A stretch of 64,000 nt of DNA from Polaribacter sejongensis (GTDB taxonomy: Bacteria; Bacteroidota; Bacteroidia; Flavobacteriales; Flavobacteriaceae): NCBI RefSeq assembly GCF_038024065.1, contig NZ_CP150667.1:1743501-1807500 (forward strand), read 5' to 3'. Positions 43,230-51,865 of the stretch are shown here, piece by piece. Every line of letters begins with the position of its first letter. Position 1 is the stretch's first letter. A program made the translations under genes and the position numbers. The notes beneath the pieces were generated by a model. That model did not search any database and was not told where the DNA came from. It worked only from the letters and a program-made list of their open reading frames with translations.

Positions 43230-46148
43230 TTAATTTATAATAGCATCTTGAATTACTTGCTGAATTTCTGTACGCATATTGCTATTTACCAAACTTCTAT
43301 TTGCTGCGGTTGGATACACTCTATTAGATAAAAACACGTACACAATTCCGCTTTGTGGATCTGCCCAAGTATAAGTACCTGTAAAACCAGAATGTCCAAA
43401 ACTCTCGTCGGAGACACAGCCACAAGTTGCTTTTACCTTAGGGTTTAACTGCGGTTTATCGAAACCTAAACCTCTACGAACCTGCATATCTGAAAAATAA
43501 CGATGGTTAAATTTATCTAAGGTTTCTGTTTTTAAATACCTTTTACCACCATAATATCCTTTCTGTAAATACATCTGCATAATTTTTGCAACATCGTTTG
43601 CATTGGCAAATAAACCTGCATGTCCACCTACTCCCCCCAACATGGCAGCGCCCATATCATGTACGTAACCTTGCACTAATTGGTTACGGTAATAGTTGTC
43701 TTTTTCGGTAGGTATAATTTCACTTGCAGGGAACTTTTGAAGCGGTAAATACGTAGTTCTATTAGCGCCTAAAGATTGATAAAACTCTTCATCTACCAAG
43801 GTATTTAATGGTTTTTCATACGTTTTCTCTATCGCTTCTTGCAATAAATAATATCCTAAATCGCTGTATTTATATCCGGCAGTTGTTCTTTGGTCTGCAT
43901 CTTTAATATATTTATAAATACTGTCTTTATAACTCTTGTTTATATATAAGTTTTTTGCCACGTTTAGTGAAAATCTTTCCGATTGTTTATTACTATAAAA
44001 AGCCGGTAAATTTTTATGCGTTATACTATCTTGAGTTGCCACATAAAAAGGAATCCACGCTTTTAAACGTCCGTAGTGAGAAAGGATTTCTCTAACAGAA
44101 ACCGTTGCTTTATTAGAGCCTTTAAAACCTGGTAAAAGATCTTGAAGCTTTTCATTTAAAGAAATTTTCTTTTCTTCTTCTGCTTTCATCACCAAAGGTA
44201 AAGAGGCTAAGATTTTAGTAAGCGAAGCCAAATCGTACACGTCAGAATTTTTTACTTTTCTAGACGTATCATCTGTGTGATGTCCGTAACTTTTCTCTAA
44301 AACAATTTTACCGTGTCTTGCTACTACAACCTGAAAACCTGGTGCCATTTTTTCCTTTAAAATAATGGTAGCTAAAGAATCTATCTTCTTTAATTTTATA
44401 GAAGATAATTGCGCTGCTTCTGGTATGGTATACTCAAATCTACTTAGGTTTGAGGTAAAGAAACCACTACCTTCTAAAAAATCACTTTTAATAGAAACAG
44501 GCAACTTTCCTTTTGCTCCAAAAGCTCCAAAAATTAATTGAGCAGAAAGTTCTTGGGCCAATTGACTATTTTGGTAAGACACAATAATGCCTTCTATATT
44601 TGTAAAAGATTTTACTTGTAATAAACTATAAGGACTCGCAAAAACATCTAAAATTACATTATTCTCTCTAGAGATTTCTTGCAACCAAACCAATTCTTTA
44701 TTTGTAAACTTATAACTTTTCCATGGGTTCGCATTCGATTTATGAAAACCAACAATTACCAAGTTATAAGGTTTTAATTTTGTTATAAGTCCGTCTAAAT
44801 TCTCACTATAAACCTCATCTACTTGTCCATAATTTTGAAGCATATCAATAAAAGGATATCCAGAATCGTCGCCTAATTTTACATATGCAATTTTTCTTTC
44901 CTCTAAATTGGTAATAGGTATATTGTAGTTTTTATTTTTGACAACCGTTAAAGAATTCTTCACCAATTCTCTATGTAATAATTCATCATCAATTGAATTT
45001 AAGTCTTCATGCAAATTATTTAAGACAACTGGTTTATAATCATTTAAACCTGCCCAATATTTTGCTTTTAATATTTTACGAACAGAAAAATTGATTCTTT
45101 CTTCCGTTAGTGTCTTTAACTCAATAGCCTTTTTAATCATATTTACCGTAGCAGGAATCTCTTGCGGAATTAACAACAAATCATTTCCTGCTTGTATAGC
45201 TGCCAAATTAATTTCTGCCGAAGTAGCATAATTTGCAGCACCTTTCATGTTTAAACCATCGGTAATTACCAAGCCTAAAAAACCTAATTTATGTTGTAAT
45301 AAATTAGTCACCACATTTTTAGATAAAGAAGTAGGCAATCTACTATCTGGCTCTAAACTAGCAATACTTAAATGTGCCGTCATAACACTTGCCATACCAG
45401 CATCAAACACTCTTTTATACGGATACAATTCAACAGAATCTAAGCGTGCCAAATCAAAATTTAAAACAGGTAATGTATGGTGAGAATCTGTTGCGGTATC
45501 TCCATGACCAGGAAAATGTTTTGCATTTGCCAAAACACCTTGACTTTGCATCCCTTTTGTAAACGAAATTGCTTTTTGTGTTACGTTTTCTTTATCTTCT
45601 CCAAAAGACCTGTTTCCAATAATTGGGTTGTCTGGATTTGTATTAATATCTACAACCGGCGCAAAGTTTACATGAATTCCCAATCGCTTACAATGCATTC
45701 CCAAATGCTTTCCGAATTCAGTTATTAAAGAATCCTTTTCAATAGCACCCAAAGTCATGTTCCATGGAAATCTGTAGGTGTCTTTTAAACGCATGTCCAA
45801 CCCCCATTCTCCATCAAAACCAATTAACAAAGGTACTTTTGCCGAATCTTGAAATTTATTAGTAAGTACTGCCTGTTTTTCAGGAGTTCCTTGCATAAAA
45901 ATTAAATTACCAACATGATATTTCTGAATCATATTTGTAATATAAGTTTCGTGTTTTTTGTCTTTATTAGAATAGGCTTGTATCATAAAAAGCTGACCAA
46001 TCTTCTCATCAATTGACATATTTTTTAAAATACTATCTACCCAAATATCTTGCGCCTCTGCATCTTTCGCTATTAAAGGATCTACACTTTGTGCAGATAA
46101 ATTAAAAACAAAACTTATAAAAACGACTATTAATAACTCTTTCTTCAT
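43230..46148 (-). CDS. GH3 beta-N-acetylglucosaminidase (NagZ-like) fused to a serine beta-lactamase-fold hydrolase
   Basis: This protein has 972 residues from ATG at 46148; an upstream GTG-type extension to 46247 is rejected because the signal peptide MKKELLIVVFISFVFNLSAQ starts here. The GH3 domain (about 25-370) has KHFPGHGDTATDSH (210-223), the His/Asp general acid of NagZ, and the nucleophile Asp in VITDGLNM (about 297). A second GH3 alpha/beta domain spans about 400-560. From about 575, a class-C beta-lactamase-like domain has SLTK (Ser642-Lys645), YSDLGYYLL and GFTGTYTWADP. It probably trims peptidoglycan fragments in the periplasm. Inverted repeats bracket the gene. Confidence 0.93.
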   Translation of the reverse strand: MKKELLIVVFISFVFNLSAQSVDPLIAKDAEAQDIWVDSILKNMSIDEKIGQLFMIQAYSNKDKKHETYITNMIQKYHVGNLIFMQGTPEKQAVLTNKFQDSAKVPLLIGFDGEWGLDMRLKDTYRFPWNMTLGAIEKDSLITEFGKHLGMHCKRLGIHVNFAPVVDINTNPDNPIIGNRSFGEDKENVTQKAISFTKGMQSQGVLANAKHFPGHGDTATDSHHTLPVLNFDLARLDSVELYPYKRVFDAGMASVMTAHLSIASLEPDSRLPTSLSKNVVTNLLQHKLGFLGLVITDGLNMKGAANYATSAEINLAAIQAGNDLLLIPQEIPATVNMIKKAIELKTLTEERINFSVRKILKAKYWAGLNDYKPVVLNNLHEDLNSIDDELLHRELVKNSLTVVKNKNYNIPITNLEERKIAYVKLGDDSGYPFIDMLQNYGQVDEVYSENLDGLITKLKPYNLVIVGFHKSNANPWKSYKFTNKELVWLQEISRENNVILDVFASPYSLLQVKSFTNIEGIIVSYQNSQLAQELSAQLIFGAFGAKGKLPVSIKSDFLEGSGFFTSNLSRFEYTIPEAAQLSSIKLKKIDSLATIILKEKMAPGFQVVVARHGKIVLEKSYGHHTDDTSRKVKNSDVYDLASLTKILASLPLVMKAEEEKKISLNEKLQDLLPGFKGSNKATVSVREILSHYGRLKAWIPFYVATQDSITHKNLPAFYSNKQSERFSLNVAKNLYINKSYKDSIYKYIKDADQRTTAGYKYSDLGYYLLQEAIEKTYEKPLNTLVDEEFYQSLGANRTTYLPLQKFPASEIIPTEKDNYYRNQLVQGYVHDMGAAMLGGVGGHAGLFANANDVAKIMQMYLQKGYYGGKRYLKTETLDKFNHRYFSDMQVRRGLGFDKPQLNPKVKATCGCVSDESFGHSGFTGTYTWADPQSGIVYVFLSNRVYPTAANRSLVNSNMRTEIQQVIQDAIIN

Positions 46149-46184
46149 ATTATTATGGGAACTATTTTTAGGGCGTTTTAACAG

Positions 46185-46283
46185 GCTTTCGCTACTCGCT
46201 TTTTTTAGGTTTGTTCTCAATACAATTACGCTAAAAAGCGTAACCACTCGAACTGAAACCTAAAAAAGAGCTCAAACAAACCG
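46185..46283. repeat. right arm of inverted repeat around the GH3 gene
   Basis: It holds B' (46185-46206) and A' (46262-46283) in mirror order to the left arm, with about 55 bp between them that contain the dispersed element at 46213-46256. Confidence 0.9.
46213..46256. repeat. dispersed hairpin element (GTTCTCAATAC...CTCGAACTGA)
   Basis: Inner stem TTACGC / GCGTAA with loop TAAAAA. The ends GTTCTC[A/G]ATAC and CACTCGAACTGA are shared with 50818-50862. Confidence 0.75.
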
Positions 46284-46338
46284 CTCTATCCTTAACGCAA
46301 CAATTTGCTAACTAAATTTAATACTTAAAAGGCAATTT

Positions 46339-46824
46339 TTATACCAAAAATCTTTTGTGCCAACTATCTTTTGCTGGGATTTCCCAATTATTTTCAAAAT
46401 CTTCTTTGGTAGCTACCATATTATTAAAAACAATGGTTTCTGCAGTTACTTTTTGTGCTTCTGCAAACTTCTGAAAATCGAACAATTTTACTAAGTTAAT
46501 ATTGTCATTATCTTTAAAAGTAACATTCATTTTGTCCATTAAATCTAATTGTAATTCGTTTTCTAACTCTTTAATAAAACGAACAGAACTATCTATAGAA
46601 CAACCAGAAACATTGTTAAAACTTTCATCTACTGCCAACACTAAAAACTGATTATATTTAATAGTAAATGATCCTTTTAAATCATCGCCATGACGTGTCC
46701 ATTGATTGATAAAGTCAATTGCTTTTTCTGAAATGAATTCGATTTCATTATTGGTAAATTCTCTGTCGGATTGGTAAATCCAAACACGAGAATTATTAGG
46801 TAAATTTTTATATTCTGTAAACAT
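46339..46824 (-). CDS. conserved hypothetical protein (often misnamed ABC transporter ATPase)
   Basis: This 161-residue soluble protein begins MFTEYKNLPNNSRVWIYQSD and contains INQWTRHGDDLKGSFTIKYN and LAVDESFNNVSGCSIDSSVR. It matches a small Flavobacteriia family that databases sometimes call 'ABC transporter ATPase'. I see no Walker A, Walker B or LSGGQ signature, so that name is unsupported. The function is unknown. It lies about 180 bp downstream of the exonuclease gene, separated by a spacer with a repeat fragment (near 46924-46971). Confidence 0.8.
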   Translation of the reverse strand: MFTEYKNLPNNSRVWIYQSDREFTNNEIEFISEKAIDFINQWTRHGDDLKGSFTIKYNQFLVLAVDESFNNVSGCSIDSSVRFIKELENELQLDLMDKMNVTFKDNDNINLVKLFDFQKFAEAQKVTAETIVFNNMVATKEDFENNWEIPAKDSWHKRFLV

Positions 46825-47006
46825 ATTTTGTTGTGTGTAACTGTTTATGCGTTTAACTGTGTAATTGTCAGTTTGGTTTAACCTATTTAAATTACAAGAG
46901 TAAAAATTAAGTTCTTAATTAATTATGAGATTTCTCAATCACCTAAAAAGGCTCATTTCGAAATGACAAAAAAAACCAATACTTTAGATATCTAATAATA
47001 TTAAAC

Positions 47007-47834
47007 CTAACGTAAATTAAACTTCTGCTGTAAAGCTTCCAATTTTTCTTTGTCAGACATTTGCTTTTTTGGCGCAGTCATTCTTTCTTTAATTTCTTTT
47101 AAAACCTTTTTGGTATATAAAGGAAAGTCTGCATTTTGCATCCAGTTATTATAACCAGGGTTTTCTTTAAACACCTCTTCTACCGTTCTACCTTTGTATT
47201 TTCCGAAAGAGAAAATTTCTTGCTTTTTATCATTCATTAAAATAAAACCAGCAAAATCGGCTCTTTCTCCGTGTGTAGAATATTCGCTTAAAGCATCTAC
47301 AGTATTCTCTATGTCGCTATATTTATCTAACTGAGCTAACAAAATTTCGTACGTTGCATTGGTATCTGCTTCTGCTCCATGCGCTCCTTCTAATTCTTTT
47401 CCGCAGTAAAACTGATATCCAGCACTTAACGTTCTTTGCTCTTTTTTATGAAAAATTACTTGTACATCAATCGCTTTTCTATTTTTCATATCAAAGTCGA
47501 TACCAGCACGCATTAATTCTTCCGCTAAAAGCGGAATATCAAAACGATTAGAGTTAAAACCAGCTAAATCTGAATCTGCAATCATTTCATTTATTTGTGG
47601 TGCTAATTCTTTAAAAGTTGGTTCCGTAGCTACTTTTTCATTTGTAATTCCGTGTACATCTATAGATCCTTGTGGAATTTCCATTTCCGGATTTACCAAC
47701 CAAGTTTTACTTTCCTTATTTCCGTTTGGAAATACTTTTAAAATGGCTATTTCAACAACTTTATCTGTTGCAATGTTTACTCCTGTTGTTTCTAAATCGA
47801 AAAATACGATTGGCTTCTTTAAATCTAAGTTCAT
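47007..47834 (-). CDS. DEDD-family 3'-5' exonuclease (DnaQ-like)
   Basis: This 275-residue protein has the exonuclease motif I FFDLETTG (Asp13, Glu15), motif II in LAGFNSNRFDIPLLAEEL (about 93-110) and motif III HGAEADTNATYEIL (about 152-165; His and Asp). A C-terminal module (about 200-240, FSFGKYKGRTVEEVFKENPG) resembles the exonuclease X-T C-terminal domain. It probably proofreads or trims DNA 3' ends; the DNA polymerase III epsilon role is not certain because flavobacteria encode several such proteins. It is followed upstream by ppk2 with a 65-bp gap. Confidence 0.9.
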   Translation of the reverse strand: MNLDLKKPIVFFDLETTGVNIATDKVVEIAILKVFPNGNKESKTWLVNPEMEIPQGSIDVHGITNEKVATEPTFKELAPQINEMIADSDLAGFNSNRFDIPLLAEELMRAGIDFDMKNRKAIDVQVIFHKKEQRTLSAGYQFYCGKELEGAHGAEADTNATYEILLAQLDKYSDIENTVDALSEYSTHGERADFAGFILMNDKKQEIFSFGKYKGRTVEEVFKENPGYNNWMQNADFPLYTKKVLKEIKERMTAPKKQMSDKEKLEALQQKFNLR

Positions 47835-47899
47835 TTTAATATTTTAACTTCTCTACTCCGTTCAGGTAAAATAATTACCTATTAAATCGAAAGCAAGAA

Positions 47900-48757
47900 C
47901 TATTCGTTATTTAATTGTGTTTTAAATGCTGCTACTTGATCCTGAATTTTTGCAGGCAAAGTAGGCTCTTTAAAGTTATATTTTTCTAATTCTTCTAATA
48001 CAATATCTGCTAAAATAAATCTTGCAGTTGGTTTGTCATCCGCAGGAATTATAAACCAAGGTGCATTTTCTTTAGAAGTTCTGTTTAATAAATCTTCATA
48101 ACAAAACTGGTATTTATCCCACAGTTTACGTTCTTTTAAATCGCCTGCAGAAAATTTCCAATTCTTGTCAGGTAAATTTAATCTTCTTAGTAATCTATTT
48201 TTTTGTTCGTCTTTAGATAAATTTAAAAAGAACTTTAATACGATGGTTCCATTATCTGCAATATGCTTTTCAAAATTATTGATTCTTTCCATTCTCTCAT
48301 GAAAAAAAGCATCATTTATATCCTCTAACGTATTTATGGTCGGAATATTTTCTCCAAAAACATATTCTGGATGTACTCTTGTCACCAACACGTTTTCATA
48401 ATGCGTTCTATTAAAAACACCTATTTTACCTTTTGCAGGAAGCGCAATATAATGACGCCATAAAAAATCGTGTTTTAATTCCAACTCTGTTGGCACTTTA
48501 AAACTATGCACTTCTACTCCACGTGCATTTACATCTTTAAAAACCTCTCTAATTAAACTGTCTTTGCCCGAAGTATCCATTCCTTGTAAGCAAATAAGCA
48601 TACTATATTTGCCTTCTGCATACATTGTATCCTGAATCTCACTCAGTTTTTTTCTAATTTTCTTTAGCTTCTTCTTAGACTTTTCTATTACTTCTTTTGT
48701 ATTAAAATCAGTCAATTGAATAGTCCCTTTTACTTTATATTTTTCTTTGTCTAGCAT
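47900..48757 (-). CDS. polyphosphate kinase 2 family protein
   Basis: This 285-residue PPK2 has Walker A LQGMDTSGKDSLIRE (about 57-71), the lid-adjacent RHYIALPAKGKIGVFNRTHY with Walker B-like FNRTHYE, and RRLNLPDKNWKFSAGDL. PPK2 enzymes use polyphosphate to phosphorylate nucleotides (AMP, ADP, GDP); the single-domain length suggests class I or III, which I cannot separate by eye. It starts a divergent pair with the FAD oxidoreductase across a 453-bp gap. Confidence 0.92.
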   Translation of the reverse strand: MLDKEKYKVKGTIQLTDFNTKEVIEKSKKKLKKIRKKLSEIQDTMYAEGKYSMLICLQGMDTSGKDSLIREVFKDVNARGVEVHSFKVPTELELKHDFLWRHYIALPAKGKIGVFNRTHYENVLVTRVHPEYVFGENIPTINTLEDINDAFFHERMERINNFEKHIADNGTIVLKFFLNLSKDEQKNRLLRRLNLPDKNWKFSAGDLKERKLWDKYQFCYEDLLNRTSKENAPWFIIPADDKPTARFILADIVLEELEKYNFKEPTLPAKIQDQVAAFKTQLNNE

Positions 48758-49210
48758 CCTTTCAAATATTTTTTAAAGATAGATAAAATCGTGATTTTTA
48801 CCCGTGATTTTCACAGCATTTTATAATAATTATATTCACAATATAGTCATCATTTAAAATTAAAAAAAATAAAATATCTAATTCTTAATTTTAGTATAAA
48901 GTTAGCATGTTTCATTTTATTCAGATATTAAAATACCTCAAAATTTATCTAATTTTAAAAATGAATTAAATGTCTCGTTGCATGTAATCAAGACCAATTT
49001 TAGTCAGTAAATAGACGTCAACTATACTCGAACAGAAAATAGAAGAACAAAAAAAAGGCCTTTTACAACCACAACTTAAAAAACAGAATACATCAATTTA
49101 CCTACTCAACTTAAATATTTTTAACGCTAAAAATTATCATTATATCGTATTGAAGAGAAATTCATGAATTCCTAGCTTTTTTAGACTTTAAATTTCATTA
49201 TTTTTGCCAC
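48758..49210. other. 453-bp intergenic region between divergent genes
   Basis: A/T-rich and without a credible ORF. The left end has TATCTTTA on the minus strand, one base off the -7 box, which could drive ppk2. The middle shares A/T-rich pieces with 52108-52190 (TTTAGTAT and AAATTTATCTAATTTT). A half CTCGAACAGAAA element sits near 49027, and the right end holds the -7 box of the next gene. Confidence 0.7.
49199..49206 (+). promoter_or_regulatory. -7 box (TAnnTTTG) 4 bp before the ATG
   Basis: TATTTTTG is followed by CCAC and the ATG at 49211, the same 4-bp spacing as at 38300-38312; a leaderless transcript is likely if it is used. Confidence 0.5.
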
Positions 49211-50767
49211 ATGGTAAAAGAAATTCAACTTCGAGTAAATTTAATAGAAGAACGTAAAGAAAACATCTTATTATACAAAGCTTCTAAGCAATTAAGCCTT
49301 GATAAAAGTGAAATTTCTGCTGTTAAAGTATTGCGCAAATCGATTGATGCACGTAAAAAAGACATCATCTTTAACTACAAAGTAGCTGTTTATATCAATG
49401 AAAAAGTACCAGAGAAATCTGATTATACTTTTGAATATAAAGACGTTTCTAATGCCAAAGAAATTCATATTATTGGTTTTGGACCTGCAGGAATGTACGC
49501 TGCTTTACGTTGTATTGAATTAGGTTACAAACCAATTGTTTTAGAACGTGGAAAAAATGTACAAGATAGAAGACGTGATTTAAAAGCCATCAATCAAGAT
49601 CATTTTGTAAACGAAGATTCTAATTATTGTTTTGGAGAAGGTGGTGCAGGAACTTATTCTGACGGAAAACTCTACACCCGTTCTTTAAAACGTGGCGATG
49701 TTAGAAGAATTTTTGAAAACCTAGTTTTTCATGGAGCAACAGAACAAATTTTAGTAGATGCACATCCGCATATTGGAACCAATAAATTACCAAAAATCAT
49801 CGAAAATGTTCGTGAGAATATTTTAAAATACGGTGGAGAAATTCATTTTGAAACTCGTGTTACAGATTTTACTGTAAAAAATAATAAGTTACAAGCTATC
49901 CATCTTAAAAACGGAACAGAAATGGCTGTGAATTCAGTTATTTTGGCAACTGGACATTCGGCAAGAGACATTTATGAATTGTTACATAAAAAAGAGATTG
50001 CTTTAAAAGCGAAATCTTTTGCTATGGGAGTTCGTGTAGAACATCCACAGGAAATTATAGATCAAATTCAATATCATTGTTCAGGAGAAAGAGACGAATT
50101 ATTACCTGCAGCAGCGTATAGTTTGGTGCACCAAGTAAATAACAGAGGTGTGTATTCTTTTTGTATGTGTCCTGGTGGCTTTATTGTTCCTGCAGCTACC
50201 GCAAACGGTGAAGTTGTTGTAAACGGAATGTCGCCTTCTCGTAGAAATAACCGTTTTGCAAACTCGGGTATTGTTGTTGAGTTAGATATTGATAAAGATT
50301 TTAAAAAATACGAAGAGTTTGGACCTTTAAAAGGATTAGAATTTCAGAAAGATTTAGAAAAAATAGCCTTTTTTGCTGGTGGAAGAACACAAGCTGCACC
50401 TGCACAAAGATTGGTAGATTTTGTGGATGGTAGGCTTTCTAATGATTTGAATGACTGTTCTTATCAACCAGGATTAAATTCGGCTCCTTTACATTCTTTA
50501 TTACCAAAAATTATTGGAGGTAGGTTAAGAAAAGGTTTTGCTGCATTCGGACAAAAAATGCACGGTTATTATACCAACGAAGCAAATATTATTGGTGTAG
50601 AATCTAGAACTTCATCACCAGTAAACATACCAAGAAAAGAAAGTTTAGAACATACAGAAATAGAAGGTTTATATCCTTGTGGTGAAGGTGGTGGTTATGC
50701 TGGTGGAATTGTTTCTGCAGCCATGGACGGAGAACGTTGTGCAGAAGCAGCAATTGCAAAATTGTAG
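49211..50767 (+). CDS. NAD(P)/FAD-dependent oxidoreductase (COG2509 type)
   Basis: This 518-residue flavoprotein has an N-terminal non-catalytic domain (about 1-85, KEIQLRVNLIEERKENILLY) and the FAD-binding IIGFGPAGMYAALR (about 91-104). GEGGAGTYSDGKLYTR follows and the C-terminus is GLYPCGEGGGYAGGIVSAAM. COG2509 proteins are 'uncharacterised FAD-dependent dehydrogenases' widely conserved in Bacteroidota and Firmicutes; the substrate is unknown. It is convergent with the dehydrogenase gene; a terminator lies between them. Confidence 0.9.
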   Translation: MVKEIQLRVNLIEERKENILLYKASKQLSLDKSEISAVKVLRKSIDARKKDIIFNYKVAVYINEKVPEKSDYTFEYKDVSNAKEIHIIGFGPAGMYAALRCIELGYKPIVLERGKNVQDRRRDLKAINQDHFVNEDSNYCFGEGGAGTYSDGKLYTRSLKRGDVRRIFENLVFHGATEQILVDAHPHIGTNKLPKIIENVRENILKYGGEIHFETRVTDFTVKNNKLQAIHLKNGTEMAVNSVILATGHSARDIYELLHKKEIALKAKSFAMGVRVEHPQEIIDQIQYHCSGERDELLPAAAYSLVHQVNNRGVYSFCMCPGGFIVPAATANGEVVVNGMSPSRRNNRFANSGIVVELDIDKDFKKYEEFGPLKGLEFQKDLEKIAFFAGGRTQAAPAQRLVDFVDGRLSNDLNDCSYQPGLNSAPLHSLLPKIIGGRLRKGFAAFGQKMHGYYTNEANIIGVESRTSSPVNIPRKESLEHTEIEGLYPCGEGGGYAGGIVSAAMDGERCAEAAIAKL

Positions 50768-50786
50768 ACTTTAAAATATTAACTTT

Positions 50787-50822
50787 AGAACTAATATAAA
50801 ACAGTAGTTCTATATTAGTTCT
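50787..50822. terminator. A/T-rich hairpin after the FAD oxidoreductase gene
   Basis: AGAACTAATATA pairs perfectly with TATATTAGTTCT (12 bp) around a 12-nt loop. Its right end runs into the dispersed element at 50818. Confidence 0.6.
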
Positions 50823-50862
50823 CGATACAAAATTTCTAAAAAGAAATTTCACTCGAACTGAC
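50818..50862. repeat. dispersed hairpin element (GTTCTCGATAC...CTCGAACTGA)
   Basis: Inner stem AAATTTCT / AGAAATTT with an A-rich loop. The ends match the 46213-46256 element. Confidence 0.75.
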
Positions 50863-50888
50863 ATATCGTAAATCATTATAAAAACAAA

Positions 50889-50921
50889 AAAAATACCTCA
50901 AGAAAAACTTGAGGTATTTTT
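50889..50921. terminator. bidirectional Rho-independent terminator
   Basis: AAAAATACCTCAAG pairs with CTTGAGGTATTTTT around AAAAA, placed between two convergent genes. Confidence 0.9.
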
Positions 50922-50983
50922 ATATATTTCATTTTGATATTAAAATCAAAACTTATTTTATACTTCCGCTATTGCGAAAATAA

Positions 50984-51865
50984 TTATTTCTTTAAACTTG
51001 TAAAGTAATCAAAAATTTCAGGAACATTTCCGCTTCCCATATCAGCTGCAACAGCTGCTTGAAGGTTTGCTGAAGTAGCTTCTGCTATTTTAGAAGTAGT
51101 TCCTAAATCGTTCATCATCTGAACAAAATAACCTAAATCTTTATTTGCATTGTTAATAGAAAAACCTAAATCACTTACGTTATCTACTGCGTAATGTTTA
51201 CAGAATTTCATAAATGGAGAGTTTGACGGTCCAGAAGACATAATGTCAAACAATTGTTGTGTATCTACACCTGCAAGTTTTGCAGCAGCAAAAGCCTGAG
51301 ACATTGCAACAACAGTAGTCATTCCCATAAAGTTATTAATTAACTTAGTTGTATGACCTGCTCCTAAAGCTCCTAAATAAAATACATTTTCTCCTTGCTC
51401 GTCTAAAACTGGTTTTACTTTATCAAAAGTAACTTTATCTCCAGCTGCCATGATGTTTAATAAACCATCTTTTGCGTGTGCCGGAGTACGACCTAATGGT
51501 GCATCAATCATACCAGCTCCTTTAGCTGCTAAATCTTTACCAATTTTAATAGTAGATGCAGGAATTGAAGTTCCAAAATCAATTAAAACAGCACCTTCTT
51601 TAATACCCGCTAAAATTCCATCTTCACCGTAAACAATCTTTTCAACTACAGCAGATGTAGTTAAACAAAACATTATAATATCACTTTTTTCTGCTAATTC
51701 CTTAGGAGAGCTAGCTTCGGTAGCATTACCACGAGCCACTACAGTTGCAACCTCATCTTTGTTAAGGTCCATTACTGTTAACTCATAACCTCTTTTTTGC
51801 AAATTTTCAACCATGTTACCACCCATAAGGCCAAGTCCGATAAATCCGATAGTAGGTTTTTTCAT
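50984..51865 (-). CDS. beta-hydroxyacid dehydrogenase (3-hydroxyisobutyrate dehydrogenase family)
   Basis: This protein has 293 residues from ATG at 51865. I rejected the upstream ATG at 51898 because a promoter -7 box overlaps it and the Rossmann fold starts at MKKPTIGFIGLGLMGGNM. The substrate motif DAPLGRTPAHAKDG (about 119-132) and the catalytic-Lys segment GHTTKLINNFMG (about 163-174) are present. The family oxidises 3-hydroxyisobutyrate, tartronate semialdehyde or related acids, or reduces succinic semialdehyde, with NAD(P). The substrate cannot be decided here. Confidence 0.9.
   Translation of the reverse strand: MKKPTIGFIGLGLMGGNMVENLQKRGYELTVMDLNKDEVATVVARGNATEASSPKELAEKSDIIMFCLTTSAVVEKIVYGEDGILAGIKEGAVLIDFGTSIPASTIKIGKDLAAKGAGMIDAPLGRTPAHAKDGLLNIMAAGDKVTFDKVKPVLDEQGENVFYLGALGAGHTTKLINNFMGMTTVVAMSQAFAAAKLAGVDTQQLFDIMSSGPSNSPFMKFCKHYAVDNVSDLGFSINNANKDLGYFVQMMNDLGTTSKIAEATSANLQAAVAADMGSGNVPEIFDYFTSLKK

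Noticed and set aside
46149..46247. Upstream extension of the GH3 gene by 33 codons
   Set aside because: The extra sequence is not signal-like and runs through the inverted-repeat DNA; the signal peptide starts at 46148.
46339..46824. ABC transporter ATPase annotation
   Set aside because: No Walker A, Walker B or signature motif is present in the 161 residues.
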